From Flavobacteriaceae bacterium (lineage in GTDB: Bacteria > Bacteroidota > Bacteroidia > Flavobacteriales > Flavobacteriaceae): DNA of 22,186 nucleotides. Numbering within the stretch: position 1 is the first letter of the stretch; each line of letters opens with the position of its first letter. The notes beneath the pieces were generated by a model. The model saw only the letters and a program-made list of their open reading frames with translations, had not been told where the DNA came from and searched no databases. Where the stretch lies: the NCBI GenBank assembly GCA_016649785.1, contig JAENXB010000017.1, positions 1 through 22,186 on the forward strand. The letters run 5' to 3'. Below, piece by piece: positions 6,890 to 14,161 of the stretch. The translations under genes were made by a program, and so were the position numbers.

Positions 6890-8633
6890 GACAGTAAATA
6901 TAAACCTTGCCGGCATTTTCTTTCATATTGATGAAGATGCTTATGCCAAATTGCAACATTATATTGATGCGATTAAACGCTCTTTAGCCAATACCCAAGG
7001 TCAGGATGAGATTATAGCAGATATTGAAGCCAGGATTGCCGAGTTATTTGCTGAAAAGATCAAAGATGAACGGCAGGTGATCGGTAACAAGGAGGTTGAT
7101 GAAATTATTACAATTATGGGTCAACCTGAAGATTATATGGTTGACGAAGAAATATTTGAGGATCAACCTCACTATTCACATTCACAAACTTCAGGAAAAC
7201 AATTGTTCAGGGATACAGAACATTCCTACATAGGTGGGGTTTCCTCTGGTTTAGGATATTATTTAGGCATCGAGGCGCTTTGGGTAAGATTACTTTGGTT
7301 CATCCTTACCATTGCTTCCAGTGGCGCGTTTATACTTATTTATATTGCGCTATGGATCTTTGTCCCTGAAGCAAAAACAACCGCCGACAAACTTTCCATG
7401 CGTGGGGAAGCAGTGAATATAACGAATATCGAGAAAAAAATAAGGGAAGGATTTGAGGATGTAGCAGGAAAAATGAAAAACGTAAATTATGAAAAATTCG
7501 GAAAACAGGCAAAGTCCGGAGCAACATCAGCGGCTACAGGAATTGGGGCAGTTATACTTTTTTTTCTTAATATTTTTGTAAAACTAATCGGGGTTTTGCT
7601 ACTGCTTATTGCCGGTACCACTCTCATCGGGTTGTTTATTGGGCTATTTACCGTGGGGATTTTTGGATTATTTGATGCTCCCTGGACAGATTATATTGAA
7701 ATGGCTGCAATTGGGTCCCCACTTTGGTTAATTTCATTACTTACCTTTTTTGCGGTAGGCATCCCTTTCTTTTTCCTCTTTATTTTGGGGTTAAAGATCC
7801 TGGTAAATAAATTAAAATCCTTGGGAACCCCGGCCAAATTAGTGCTATTAGGTCTCTGGTTGCTATCTGTAATAGGTTTGGCCGTAATTGGTATCCAACA
7901 GGCTACCCAGCGTGCTTTTGATGGTGAGGTAATAATCACCGAAGTTTTACCGGTCATAGCCCAGGATACACTTTATTTGGCAATGCAGTCTGATCCGCGT
8001 TATTCTTCAAACATCTATAAAAGTGATGTAAAAATAAAATACGATGAAAATGACCGCAAGATCATGTATTCTACCAATGTTAGATTGGTAGTAAAATCTA
8101 CCAGGGATTCCATTGGCAGAATTGAAATTGTTAAATCGGCAGAGGGCAGTGATTCTAAGGATGCCCGGACCAGGGCTGAAAATATCAATTATAGCACCAA
8201 GTTCGCTAACAATAAATTGTACCTGGATGCATTTTTAACTTCCGATTTAAAAAACAAATACAGAGATCAGGATGTTAGGGTAATTCTCTATTTACCTATA
8301 GGTTCCACCATTTATCCCGATAAAAACATCGAAGATTTTCATCATTCTTCCGATTTTTACGGCAATATTTTAAATTATGGACAAGAAGGAAATTACCTGA
8401 AAATAAATGAAAACAGCACCTCCTGCGAGAATTGTCCCATAGATCAAATGAATAGCGACAGTGAAGATTCCTGGGATAATGAAGATGAGTTTGATGGTAC
8501 CATCGATTTTGAAGGAGGAGATTCTACAGATCATGTGAAAATTCGTATCAATGGAAAAGGCATAAATATCAATAAAGACGGTACCAATAAAATACGGATC
8601 GATAAAGACGGGATAGATATCCAAAATAATTAA
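6882..8633 (+). CDS. PspC domain-containing membrane protein
   Basis: This 583-residue protein has a conserved N-terminal region (residues 1-95, MNKTVNINLAGIFFHIDEDA, found in Bacteroidota PspC proteins) and a PspC domain near 107-166: KQLFRDTEHSYIGGVSSGLG, then a membrane segment ending ALWIFVPEA. After a soluble linker come several further hydrophobic segments (about 220-260, 275-310 and 318-345). The C-terminal part (about 350-583) is probably periplasmic and acidic, with short repeats at its end (KIRINGKGININKDG, KIRIDKDGIDI). PspC proteins sense or respond to membrane stress. The two upstream genes overlap it; an ORF resembling a decayed GIN-domain gene follows 2 bp later. The same KI-x-I-x-D/DG repeats recur in the small lipoprotein at 8897. 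Confidence 0.93.
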   Translation: MNKTVNINLAGIFFHIDEDAYAKLQHYIDAIKRSLANTQGQDEIIADIEARIAELFAEKIKDERQVIGNKEVDEIITIMGQPEDYMVDEEIFEDQPHYSHSQTSGKQLFRDTEHSYIGGVSSGLGYYLGIEALWVRLLWFILTIASSGAFILIYIALWIFVPEAKTTADKLSMRGEAVNITNIEKKIREGFEDVAGKMKNVNYEKFGKQAKSGATSAATGIGAVILFFLNIFVKLIGVLLLLIAGTTLIGLFIGLFTVGIFGLFDAPWTDYIEMAAIGSPLWLISLLTFFAVGIPFFFLFILGLKILVNKLKSLGTPAKLVLLGLWLLSVIGLAVIGIQQATQRAFDGEVIITEVLPVIAQDTLYLAMQSDPRYSSNIYKSDVKIKYDENDRKIMYSTNVRLVVKSTRDSIGRIEIVKSAEGSDSKDARTRAENINYSTKFANNKLYLDAFLTSDLKNKYRDQDVRVILYLPIGSTIYPDKNIEDFHHSSDFYGNILNYGQEGNYLKINENSTSCENCPIDQMNSDSEDSWDNEDEFDGTIDFEGGDSTDHVKIRINGKGININKDGTNKIRIDKDGIDIQNN

Positions 8634-8635
8634 CT

Positions 8636-8809
8636 ATGATCGCTCTAACTAAAATTCTCATAGCCGCATTAATAAGTATATTTTGTGCGCTAACCGGATT
8701 AAATTTGGATGGAAACGAAAATATTGTGAAGAAAGGGAATGTCTCAAATCTTTTCGAATCCCATCAAATAATAGTTTGTCCTAAAAATCTCGATGGCGGA
8801 ACCGTTTAA
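8636..8809 (+). pseudogene. Probable remnant of a GIN-domain (DUF2807) gene
   Basis: This 57-codon ORF (ATG at 8636, TAA at 8807-8809) starts 2 bp after the PspC gene. It reads as a hydrophobic signal-like stretch (MIALTKILIAALISIF), then LNLDGNENIVKKGNVSNLFE, then HQIIVCPKNLDG. The order signal peptide, NLDGN, xGNVxx, IxVxxxLDG resembles the first 55 residues of the putative adhesin GIN-domain proteins that often follow PspC genes in flavobacteria; the remaining 150 or so residues and the beta-helix are missing. It has no lipobox. The stop lies inside a 12-bp inverted repeat. It may instead be a genuine short secreted peptide; I favour a truncated gene. Confidence 0.45.
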
Positions 8810-8834
8810 CATAAATCTAGTTTTTATGTTAAAC
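8804..8834. terminator. Hairpin at the end of the PspC operon
   Basis: GTTTAACATAAA (8804-8815) and TTTATGTTAAAC (8823-8834) form a perfect 12-bp stem with a 7-base loop. The left arm contains the stop codon of the GIN-like ORF. There is no strong T-run, so it is a weak intrinsic terminator or RNA end-stabiliser. Confidence 0.55.
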
Positions 8835-8896
8835 TAAGTTTATATGGTTAAAATTAAGCTACCTTTAATTTAATTAACCAATAAAACCCAATAATT

Positions 8897-9121
8897 ATGA
8901 AACGATTTTTTAAATCTGTGTTGTTTTTAATGACTATTAGTATTATGCTGATTTCTTGTAGGGAAACTACTGAATCAAAGGAGGGAGTTGATGATATGAA
9001 TACTGAAATGAAGGTAAAAGACGACGGTGATAAAATCAAGATTAAAACCGATGATGAAAAGATTAAGATCAAAATCGATGAGGATGGCGATGTAAAGAAA
9101 AAGGTGAAAATAGATGATTAA
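8897..9121 (+). CDS. Small highly charged lipoprotein
   Basis: This 74-residue protein has an N-terminal membrane signal (MKRFFKSVLFLMTISIMLISC) with a lipobox, LISC, that makes Cys21 the likely lipidated residue. The mature part is almost only K, D, E, I and V, arranged as short repeats: KVKDDGDKIKIKTDDEKIKIKIDEDGDVKKKVKIDD. The alternating hydrophobic/charged pattern suggests beta strands. The end of the PspC protein has a similar pattern, which hints at a shared structure or partner. It has a weak promoter-like element upstream (TACCTTTA at 8870-8877), separate from the operon, and a strong terminator after it. No known family is recognised. Function unknown; surface or periplasmic location inferred. 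Confidence 0.8.
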   Translation: MKRFFKSVLFLMTISIMLISCRETTESKEGVDDMNTEMKVKDDGDKIKIKTDDEKIKIKIDEDGDVKKKVKIDD

Positions 9122-9134
9122 TTGAGAGTCTTAT

Positions 9135-9174
9135 AAAAACAAAAAAGTCCCGTAATCGGGACTTTTTTGTTTTT
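9135..9174. terminator. Strong bidirectional intrinsic terminator
   Basis: Perfect 18-bp arms (9135-9152 and 9157-9174) flank the loop TAAT. The core is GTCCCG/CGGGAC, bounded by A-rich and T-rich tracts. It lies between the lipoprotein gene and the end of trxB on the other strand, and can serve both. Confidence 0.93.
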
Positions 9175-9262
9175 ATTCTTTCCAATAAAATTTGCACTTA
9201 AGCTTAAAAATTTTCAGTTAAGTTTCAATTTCATTTCTTTAAAACTATTCCTTTCCATTTAG

Positions 9263-10237
9263 TTAAACCTTTATTTCTTTTTCTTGTTTCTCTTTTACCA
9301 TAGTTAAATAGCGCTCTGCATCCAATGCTGCCATACAGCCGGTTCCGGCGGCAGTAACTGCCTGACGGTATTCCTTATCCTGAACATCTCCTGCGGCAAA
9401 TACCCCGGGAAGGTTCGTTTTTGTAGTCTTTCCTTTAGTAATTAAATAACCCATTTCATCCATATCCAACTCACCTTTAAAAATTTCGGTATTGGGTTTA
9501 TGTCCGATCGCGATAAATAAACCTGTAATTTCGATATCCTCTTTTATCCCGGTTTTCTTATTTATCATTTTAATGCCTTCAACAACCTGGTCTCCCAAAA
9601 CTTCTTCAATTTCCGTATTAAAGCGCAAATCTATATTTTTTGTTTTAGCCACACGGTGTTGCATGGCTTTAGATGCCCGCATTTTATCACTTCTAACCAA
9701 CATGGTAACTTTGTTACATATATTGGCAAGATATGTAGCTTCCTCGGCTGCAGTATCTCCGGCGCCAACAATTGCAACGTCCTGACCTTTATAGAAAAAA
9801 CCATCACAAACTGCACAGGCAGAAACTCCACCACCTCTAAGGCGTTGTTCGCTTGGCAAACCCAAATATTTAGCCGTAGCACCGGTAGAAATAATTACGG
9901 TTTCGGCTTCAACCCAGGTAGAATTATCTATACAGGCTTTGTGAATTCCGCCTACTTTTTTGCTAAACGTAACCTCTGTAATCATTCCAAATCTCACTTG
10001 TGTTCCAAAGCGTTCGGCTTGTTTTTGCAAATCTACCATCATTGTTGGTCCATCGATCCCATCAGGATATCCAGGAAAATTATCAACTTCTGTAGTGGTG
10101 GTTAGTTGTCCTCCGGGTTCCATTCCGGTATACATCACGGGTTTCATATCGGCACGGGCTGCATAAATGGCAGCGGAATATCCAGCAGGCCCGGAGCCTA
10201 TTATCAAACATTTTATTCTTTCAACTTTATCGGTCAT
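9263..10237 (-). CDS. trxB: Thioredoxin-disulfide reductase
   Basis: This 324-residue flavoprotein reduces thioredoxin with NADPH in the cytoplasm. GSGPAG (residues 14-19) binds FAD, the redox centre is C141-A-V-C144 in SACAVCDGFFY, GAGDTAAEEA (about 158-167) binds NADPH, and the C-terminal ...GVFAAGDVQDKEYRQAVTAAGTGCMAALDAERYL is the conserved FAD-binding end of the family. Length and motifs are typical of low-molecular-weight TrxB. I start it at the ATG at 10237 (MTDKVERIKCLIIGSG); a longer frame begins with a TTG at 10270, which would add 11 unconvincing residues. The gene is divergent from the TRIC-type channel gene and ends 88 bp from the terminator shared with the lipoprotein gene. Confidence 0.97.
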   Translation of the reverse strand: MTDKVERIKCLIIGSGPAGYSAAIYAARADMKPVMYTGMEPGGQLTTTTEVDNFPGYPDGIDGPTMMVDLQKQAERFGTQVRFGMITEVTFSKKVGGIHKACIDNSTWVEAETVIISTGATAKYLGLPSEQRLRGGGVSACAVCDGFFYKGQDVAIVGAGDTAAEEATYLANICNKVTMLVRSDKMRASKAMQHRVAKTKNIDLRFNTEIEEVLGDQVVEGIKMINKKTGIKEDIEITGLFIAIGHKPNTEIFKGELDMDEMGYLITKGKTTKTNLPGVFAAGDVQDKEYRQAVTAAGTGCMAALDAERYLTMVKEKQEKEIKV

Positions 10238-10409
10238 TTCAAGTGTATTTTCGTTTGGTAAAAATAACAACTTTAGCTAAAAAACTTAGTGTTTATGTTA
10301 TTTATTTAAATTTGGCCTTTAGTGAAAATACAAGAGTATCTGAAAGTATTAAGTTATATTCCTATATCTAAAAACTTCCGCGTTAATTTTAATCTAATGC
10401 GAGAAAAAG

Positions 10410-10417
10410 TACCTTTG
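10410..10417 (+). promoter_or_regulatory. Probable -7 element of the TRIC channel gene
   Basis: TACCTTTG matches TAnnTTTG and lies 9 bp before the ATG at 10427. Because it lies inside the longer open frame that begins at 10322, it argues that translation starts at 10427. The leader would be nearly absent and no -33 TTG is clear. Confidence 0.5.
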
Positions 10418-10426
10418 CAGATTAAA

Positions 10427-11053
10427 ATGGAAATAAACCTCTTCAATATTCTCGAAATACTTGGCACCGCTGCTTTTGCAATTTCCGGAGCCTTGTCTGC
10501 CATGAACCGGAAGCTTGATGTCTTTGGTATTTTTATTATCGCATTTGTTACAGGAATTGGCGGTGGAACAGTTCGGGATATTTTGATAGGCAGTACCCCT
10601 GTGACCTGGATGGAAAATATTATTTACATATATCTCATTGGGATCGTAACCATTCTGGCTATCATTTTCAGAAAAAAAATCAATTATTTAAAGACATCGC
10701 TCTTCCTTTTTGATACCATCGGGCTTGGAATATTTACAATTATTGGAGTAGAAACAGGGATTCGAAATAACCTGGACCCAATAATTTCTATTGCGTTGGG
10801 AGTGATGACCGGTACCTTTGGGGGTGTGATCCGCGATATTTTATGTAATGAGATCCCCGTTATTTTCCGAAAAGAAATTTACGCCACTGCCTGTTTGATC
10901 GGGGGACTTGTATTCATTATTCTACACGAACTTGGTGTGGAAAGGGAAATAATTTATATAGTAACTTCCCTTATCGTAATTAGCATAAGACTGGTTGTGG
11001 TAAAGTTTAAAATTTCCCTTCCTTCATTTTATCTTTCTTCTGAAGATAAATAA
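10427..11053 (+). CDS. Trimeric intracellular cation (TRIC) channel family / UPF0126 membrane protein
   Basis: This 208-residue inner-membrane protein consists of two tandem copies of the UPF0126 repeat, each about 80 residues with three hydrophobic helices. The hallmark glycine-rich kinks are visible in both: VTGIGGGTVRDILIGSTPVTW and VMTGTFGGVIRDILCNEIPV. Prokaryotic members form homotrimeric potassium-permeable channels. The start at 10427 (MEINLFNILEILGTAAFAISGALSAMNRKLD) matches the family's usual length; the frame extends upstream to a GTG at 10322, but that adds 35 residues unlike the family and would contain the promoter element. It is divergent from trxB and converges on the YeeE pair. 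Confidence 0.92.
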   Translation: MEINLFNILEILGTAAFAISGALSAMNRKLDVFGIFIIAFVTGIGGGTVRDILIGSTPVTWMENIIYIYLIGIVTILAIIFRKKINYLKTSLFLFDTIGLGIFTIIGVETGIRNNLDPIISIALGVMTGTFGGVIRDILCNEIPVIFRKEIYATACLIGGLVFIILHELGVEREIIYIVTSLIVISIRLVVVKFKISLPSFYLSSEDK

Positions 11054-11056
11054 TTC

Positions 11057-11094
11057 AAACTTCAAAATACCTAAATTTCAGAGATTTGAGGTTT
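11057..11094. terminator. Possible weak hairpin between convergent genes
   Basis: AAACTTCAAA (11057-11066) and TTTGAGGTTT (11085-11094) pair over 10 bp with one G-U pair and an 18-base loop. It lies in the 55-bp gap between two convergent genes, where a terminator is expected. It is AT-rich and weak. Confidence 0.3.
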
Positions 11095-11108
11095 ATTGAA
11101 TGCTGTAT

Positions 11109-11525
11109 TTAATGCGGTAATTTTTTCTGAAGTAATCCATAAATAAAAGTTCCCAGCAATGCTCCCGCTAAAACCACCAATAATGACACATACCCAGCTC
11201 CAATTAATGTGTAAATCGGTCCTGGACATGCTCCTGCAAGGGCCCAACCTAAACCAAATACAATCCCGCCGTACAAATATTGCCAGATCCCTTTTTCCTT
11301 TGGTACAATCTGAATAGGTTCCCCAAAGAAGGATTTCAGTTTATTTCTTTTGATTAACTGAACTCCAATTATTCCAATAATTAATGCCGATCCGATTATC
11401 CCGTACATATGAAAAGACTGGAACTGGAACATCTCATAGATCCGAAACCAGGAAGCTGCTTCAGATTTGTACATTACAATTCCAAAAAAGATGCCTATAA
11501 AAAAATAACTTAGTGTTCTTTTCAT
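11109..11525 (-). CDS. DUF6691 / YeeE-YedE-type membrane protein, second half of a split transporter
   Basis: This 138-residue membrane protein has about four hydrophobic segments and the conserved motif GWALAGACPGPIYTLIGAG (about residues 93-112), which corresponds to the cysteine-containing pore motif of the second half of YeeE/YedE (TsuA-like) thiosulfate transporters. In Bacteroidota and many Proteobacteria the transporter is split in two genes, and this one follows its partner by 1 bp. It probably imports thiosulfate or a related reduced sulfur compound. It begins MKRTLSYFFIGIFFGIVMYKSEAASWFRIYEMFQF, which is typical of DUF6691. Substrate is inferred from the family only. Confidence 0.9.
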   Translation of the reverse strand: MKRTLSYFFIGIFFGIVMYKSEAASWFRIYEMFQFQSFHMYGIIGSALIIGIIGVQLIKRNKLKSFFGEPIQIVPKEKGIWQYLYGGIVFGLGWALAGACPGPIYTLIGAGYVSLLVVLAGALLGTFIYGLLQKKLPH

Positions 11526-11526
11526 T

Positions 11527-12084
11527 TTAAAATATTAAAGGAAATAATACATGTACCATAAACAATCCGCCTATAAAAAACCCAATTACCGCTATAAGCG
11601 AGGGTAACTGCAAATTGCTCAAGCCTGAAATCGCGTGTCCGGAGGTGCAACCGGCAGCATATCTTGCTCCAAAACCAATAAGAATACCCCCAATTAATAA
11701 AATCGCGAGAGATTTAATATCCGTGAGGGCGTCCAAACCAAATAATTCATCAGGGAGATAAGATCCTCCCGCACTTTGAAAGCCTAAACCTTTCAAAATT
11801 GAAATGGTATCCGGATTTATAGCAACCGCAGATCCATTGCTCAACAAATGAGCCCCAATAAAACCTCCAATTACGGCACCAACGGCAACTACGAGATTCC
11901 AACGTTGACTTTTCCAGTTAAAATCGAAATAATCGGCCTTTCTATCGGCCCAGCATAAGGTACATATCGTCCTTAAGTTTGACGACATCCCAAATTGTTT
12001 TCCTACAAAAATTAACAGGAACATTATTAAAGCGATCAGCGGGCCAGCCACATACCAGGGCCAGGGTTCAAAAATAAATTTCAT
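11527..12084 (-). CDS. YeeE/YedE family sulfur transport protein, first half
   Basis: This 185-residue membrane protein carries the first half of the split YeeE/YedE transporter. Hydrophobic segments begin at WYVAGPLIALIMFLLIFV. The conserved motif GARYAAGCTSGHAISGLSNL (residues about 143-162) contains the cysteine thought to pass thiosulfate through the pore. Another Cys pair, TICTLCW, lies near residue 40. I choose the ATG at 12084; a longer frame reaches 12141 but its extra 19 codons run through a 16-bp palindromic repeat and are not part of the protein family. It is co-transcribed with the DUF6691 gene. A persulfide dioxygenase lies 4 kb upstream on the same strand, so sulfur oxidation and import are likely linked. 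Confidence 0.91.
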   Translation of the reverse strand: MKFIFEPWPWYVAGPLIALIMFLLIFVGKQFGMSSNLRTICTLCWADRKADYFDFNWKSQRWNLVVAVGAVIGGFIGAHLLSNGSAVAINPDTISILKGLGFQSAGGSYLPDELFGLDALTDIKSLAILLIGGILIGFGARYAAGCTSGHAISGLSNLQLPSLIAVIGFFIGGLFMVHVLFPLIF

Positions 12085-12531
12085 AGGTAGATCCTTATTG
12101 TTTTTATTGGTCCCCCGATAGCTATCGGGAGTAATTCGCATATCTTCATTGGTGTTTGCATCAAGTTTCCGTTATGCTCATTTCATAAATTCTAAAATTT
12201 TTAGTTGATTCTATTTGAGATGAATTATCAACCCATAAAAAAATGAATGCAAAAATCACAGTATAAAATGAGTTTATCAAACTTTTAACCTCTTTTGGGA
12301 AAATATATTTTTAAAAGAAAAGCATACAACCCCATGCATTCTGAAAGTAATCCCGAATTTTAAGAAATATGTTTATTGGTTAAATGAAGTCTTTCGCAAA
12401 TAAACCCATTTTTTAAACGAAATTAGTATGGCGGGAATTTATTTACGGATATTATTATAAAAATCGGCTAATATGAATTAACCGGTTTAAACCAATCTGA
12501 TTCAATCATAAAATTTTTTACTGATAATTTT
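12085..12531. other. Gene-poor AT-rich gap before the YeeE pair
   Basis: This 447-base region holds no ORF I trust. It holds one 16-bp palindrome (12114-12129) and must contain the promoter for the YeeE pair and the terminator region of the carboxylase operon. I could not find a clear TAnnTTTG element facing the YeeE genes or a strong hairpin. Confidence 0.6.
12114..12129. repeat. 16-bp perfect palindrome
   Basis: CCCGATAGCTATCGGG lies 30 bp before the YeeE start. It resembles a short palindromic repeat I recall as common between genes in flavobacterial genomes. No second copy exists in this window. Confidence 0.7.
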
Positions 12532-14073
12532 TTATAATGGAATATTCCCGTGTTTCCTGTCTGCTCTTACTACACTTTTATTTTCAAGCATACTAAAAGC
12601 TTTCAGGAGTTTTCGTCTTGTATCCTTCGGCATTATCACCTCATCAATAAATCCGCGTTGTGCGGCCTCAAAAGGAGTTGCGAATTTCTCGGCATATTCT
12701 GCTTCTTTTTCCGAAAGTTTTACCTCGGGATTAGCCGCTTCCTGTATTTCTTTTTTGAAAATAATCTCACTGGCTCCCTTGGCACCCATAACGGCAATTT
12801 CAGCAGTTGGCCAGGCGAAATTCAAGTCGGCGCCAATATGTTTGGAATTCATCACATCGTAAGCTCCACCATAAGCTTTTCGGGTAATTACAGTAACTCT
12901 CGGCACAGTTGCTTCGCTCAATGCGTATAATAATTTTGCGCCGTGAAGGATAATTCCGTTCCATTCCTGATCGGTTCCGGGAAGAAAACCGGGTACATCC
13001 ACCAAAACAAGTAGCGGAATATTAAAGCAATCGCAAAACCGCGTAAAGCGTGCGGCTTTTTTAGAGGAACTAACATCCAATACCCCGGCTAGGCTCATAG
13101 GCTGGTTGGCAACAATTCCTATACTTCTTCCTCCCAATCTGGCAAAACCAACAATGATATTCTCGGCGTAGTTTTTATGGATCTCAAAAAAGGAAGTTTC
13201 ATCTATAATTCCCTTTATCACCCCGTGCATATCGTATGGTTTGTTGGAACTGTCCGGAATTATGGTTTCCAGGGAATCACGGATCTCATCACCCAAAATA
13301 TAGGGCAATTTTGCTGTTGTTTCCTTATTGTTCTGCGGAAGATAGCTCATCAGTTTCTTGATGTCTTCCAAACAGGAAATATCGTTTAAAGAAGTAATAT
13401 GCGTTACGCCAGATTTGGTAGAATGTGTGCTTGCCCCTCCCAATTCTTCAGAAGTAACTTCTTCATTCGTCACTGTTTTTACCACGCTGGGGCCGGTCAC
13501 AAACATATAACTGGTATCCTGCACCATCAGTGTAAAATCTGTCATTGCAGGAGAATATACCGCTCCCCCGGCACAAGGTCCCATAATGGCCGAAATTTGA
13601 GGAATCACCCCTGATGCCTGAACATTGCGATAGAAAATATCTGCATATCCACCCAAAGAGCGAACGCCTTCCTGGATCCTTGCGCCACCGGAATCGTTTA
13701 ATCCAATAATGGGTGCGCCGACTGTCATCGCGTGATCCATTACTTTGCAAATTTTTTCGGCATTGGTTTCAGATAATGCTCCTCCAAAAACCGTAAAATC
13801 CTGTGCAAAGACATAGATCAACCGGCCATTAATGGTGCCATAACCCGTTACTACCCCATCCCCATAATAAATTTCCTTTTCCATCCCAAAATGGGTGGTC
13901 CGGTGGGTTACCAAAATCCCGATCTCTTCAAACGAGCCTTCATCCAACAAATAATTCAACCGCTCGCGGGCGGTCAATTTCTTTTTTCCGTGTTGTTTGG
14001 CGATCCGTTTTTCACCGCCACCCAAATGGGCCTGGGCAATTTTATCTTTTAATTTCTCAATGTTTTGGCTCAT
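12532..14073 (-). CDS. Acyl-CoA (probably propionyl-CoA) carboxylase, carboxyltransferase beta subunit
   Basis: This 513-residue protein is the carboxyltransferase subunit of a biotin-dependent acyl-CoA carboxylase, transferring CO2 from carboxybiotin to an acyl-CoA. Both crotonase-like halves are present. The N-terminal half has LTARERLNYLLDEGSFEE and the oxyanion-hole segment GPCAGGAVYSPA (about 165-176); the C-terminal half has KAYGGAYDVMNSKHIGAD (about 399-416). The aspartate in GGAYDVM (D406) aligns with the residue that favours propionyl-CoA over acetyl-CoA in Streptomyces carboxylases, so propionyl-CoA to methylmalonyl-CoA is the likeliest reaction. It is the last gene of a three-gene operon. 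I start at the ATG at 14073; the longer frame uses TTG at 14085. Confidence 0.93.
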   Translation of the reverse strand: MSQNIEKLKDKIAQAHLGGGEKRIAKQHGKKKLTARERLNYLLDEGSFEEIGILVTHRTTHFGMEKEIYYGDGVVTGYGTINGRLIYVFAQDFTVFGGALSETNAEKICKVMDHAMTVGAPIIGLNDSGGARIQEGVRSLGGYADIFYRNVQASGVIPQISAIMGPCAGGAVYSPAMTDFTLMVQDTSYMFVTGPSVVKTVTNEEVTSEELGGASTHSTKSGVTHITSLNDISCLEDIKKLMSYLPQNNKETTAKLPYILGDEIRDSLETIIPDSSNKPYDMHGVIKGIIDETSFFEIHKNYAENIIVGFARLGGRSIGIVANQPMSLAGVLDVSSSKKAARFTRFCDCFNIPLLVLVDVPGFLPGTDQEWNGIILHGAKLLYALSEATVPRVTVITRKAYGGAYDVMNSKHIGADLNFAWPTAEIAVMGAKGASEIIFKKEIQEAANPEVKLSEKEAEYAEKFATPFEAAQRGFIDEVIMPKDTRRKLLKAFSMLENKSVVRADRKHGNIPL

Positions 14074-14161
14074 AATTTTTCTCAAAAAAATATTGTTCGT
14101 CTTGTTGAACTTGCCTGGATATATTTATAAATACCCTTTTTTGACAAGCCAGCTGACAATT

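Noticed and set aside
9705..9717. GTAAC-TTT-GTTAC inside trxB, similar to the palindrome at 18661
   Set aside because: The spacing is 3 rather than 4 and it lies within conserved coding sequence, so it is probably coincidence.
9656..10105. A 149-codon plus-strand frame inside trxB
   Set aside because: It is an antisense shadow: the opposite strand encodes a complete TrxB with all motifs, and this frame gives no recognisable protein.
10322..10426. Upstream extension of the TRIC channel gene to a GTG
   Set aside because: The extra 35 residues are not part of the family and the segment contains a promoter element; the ATG at 10427 gives the standard length.
12085..12141. Upstream extension of the YeeE gene
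   Set aside because: The extra codons run through a palindromic repeat (reading PDSYRGTN) and precede the conserved start MKFIFEPWPW.
12484..12493. Palindrome GGTTTAAACC downstream of the carboxylase operon
   Set aside because: Only 10 bp and AT-rich; expected by chance in this composition and with no clear role.
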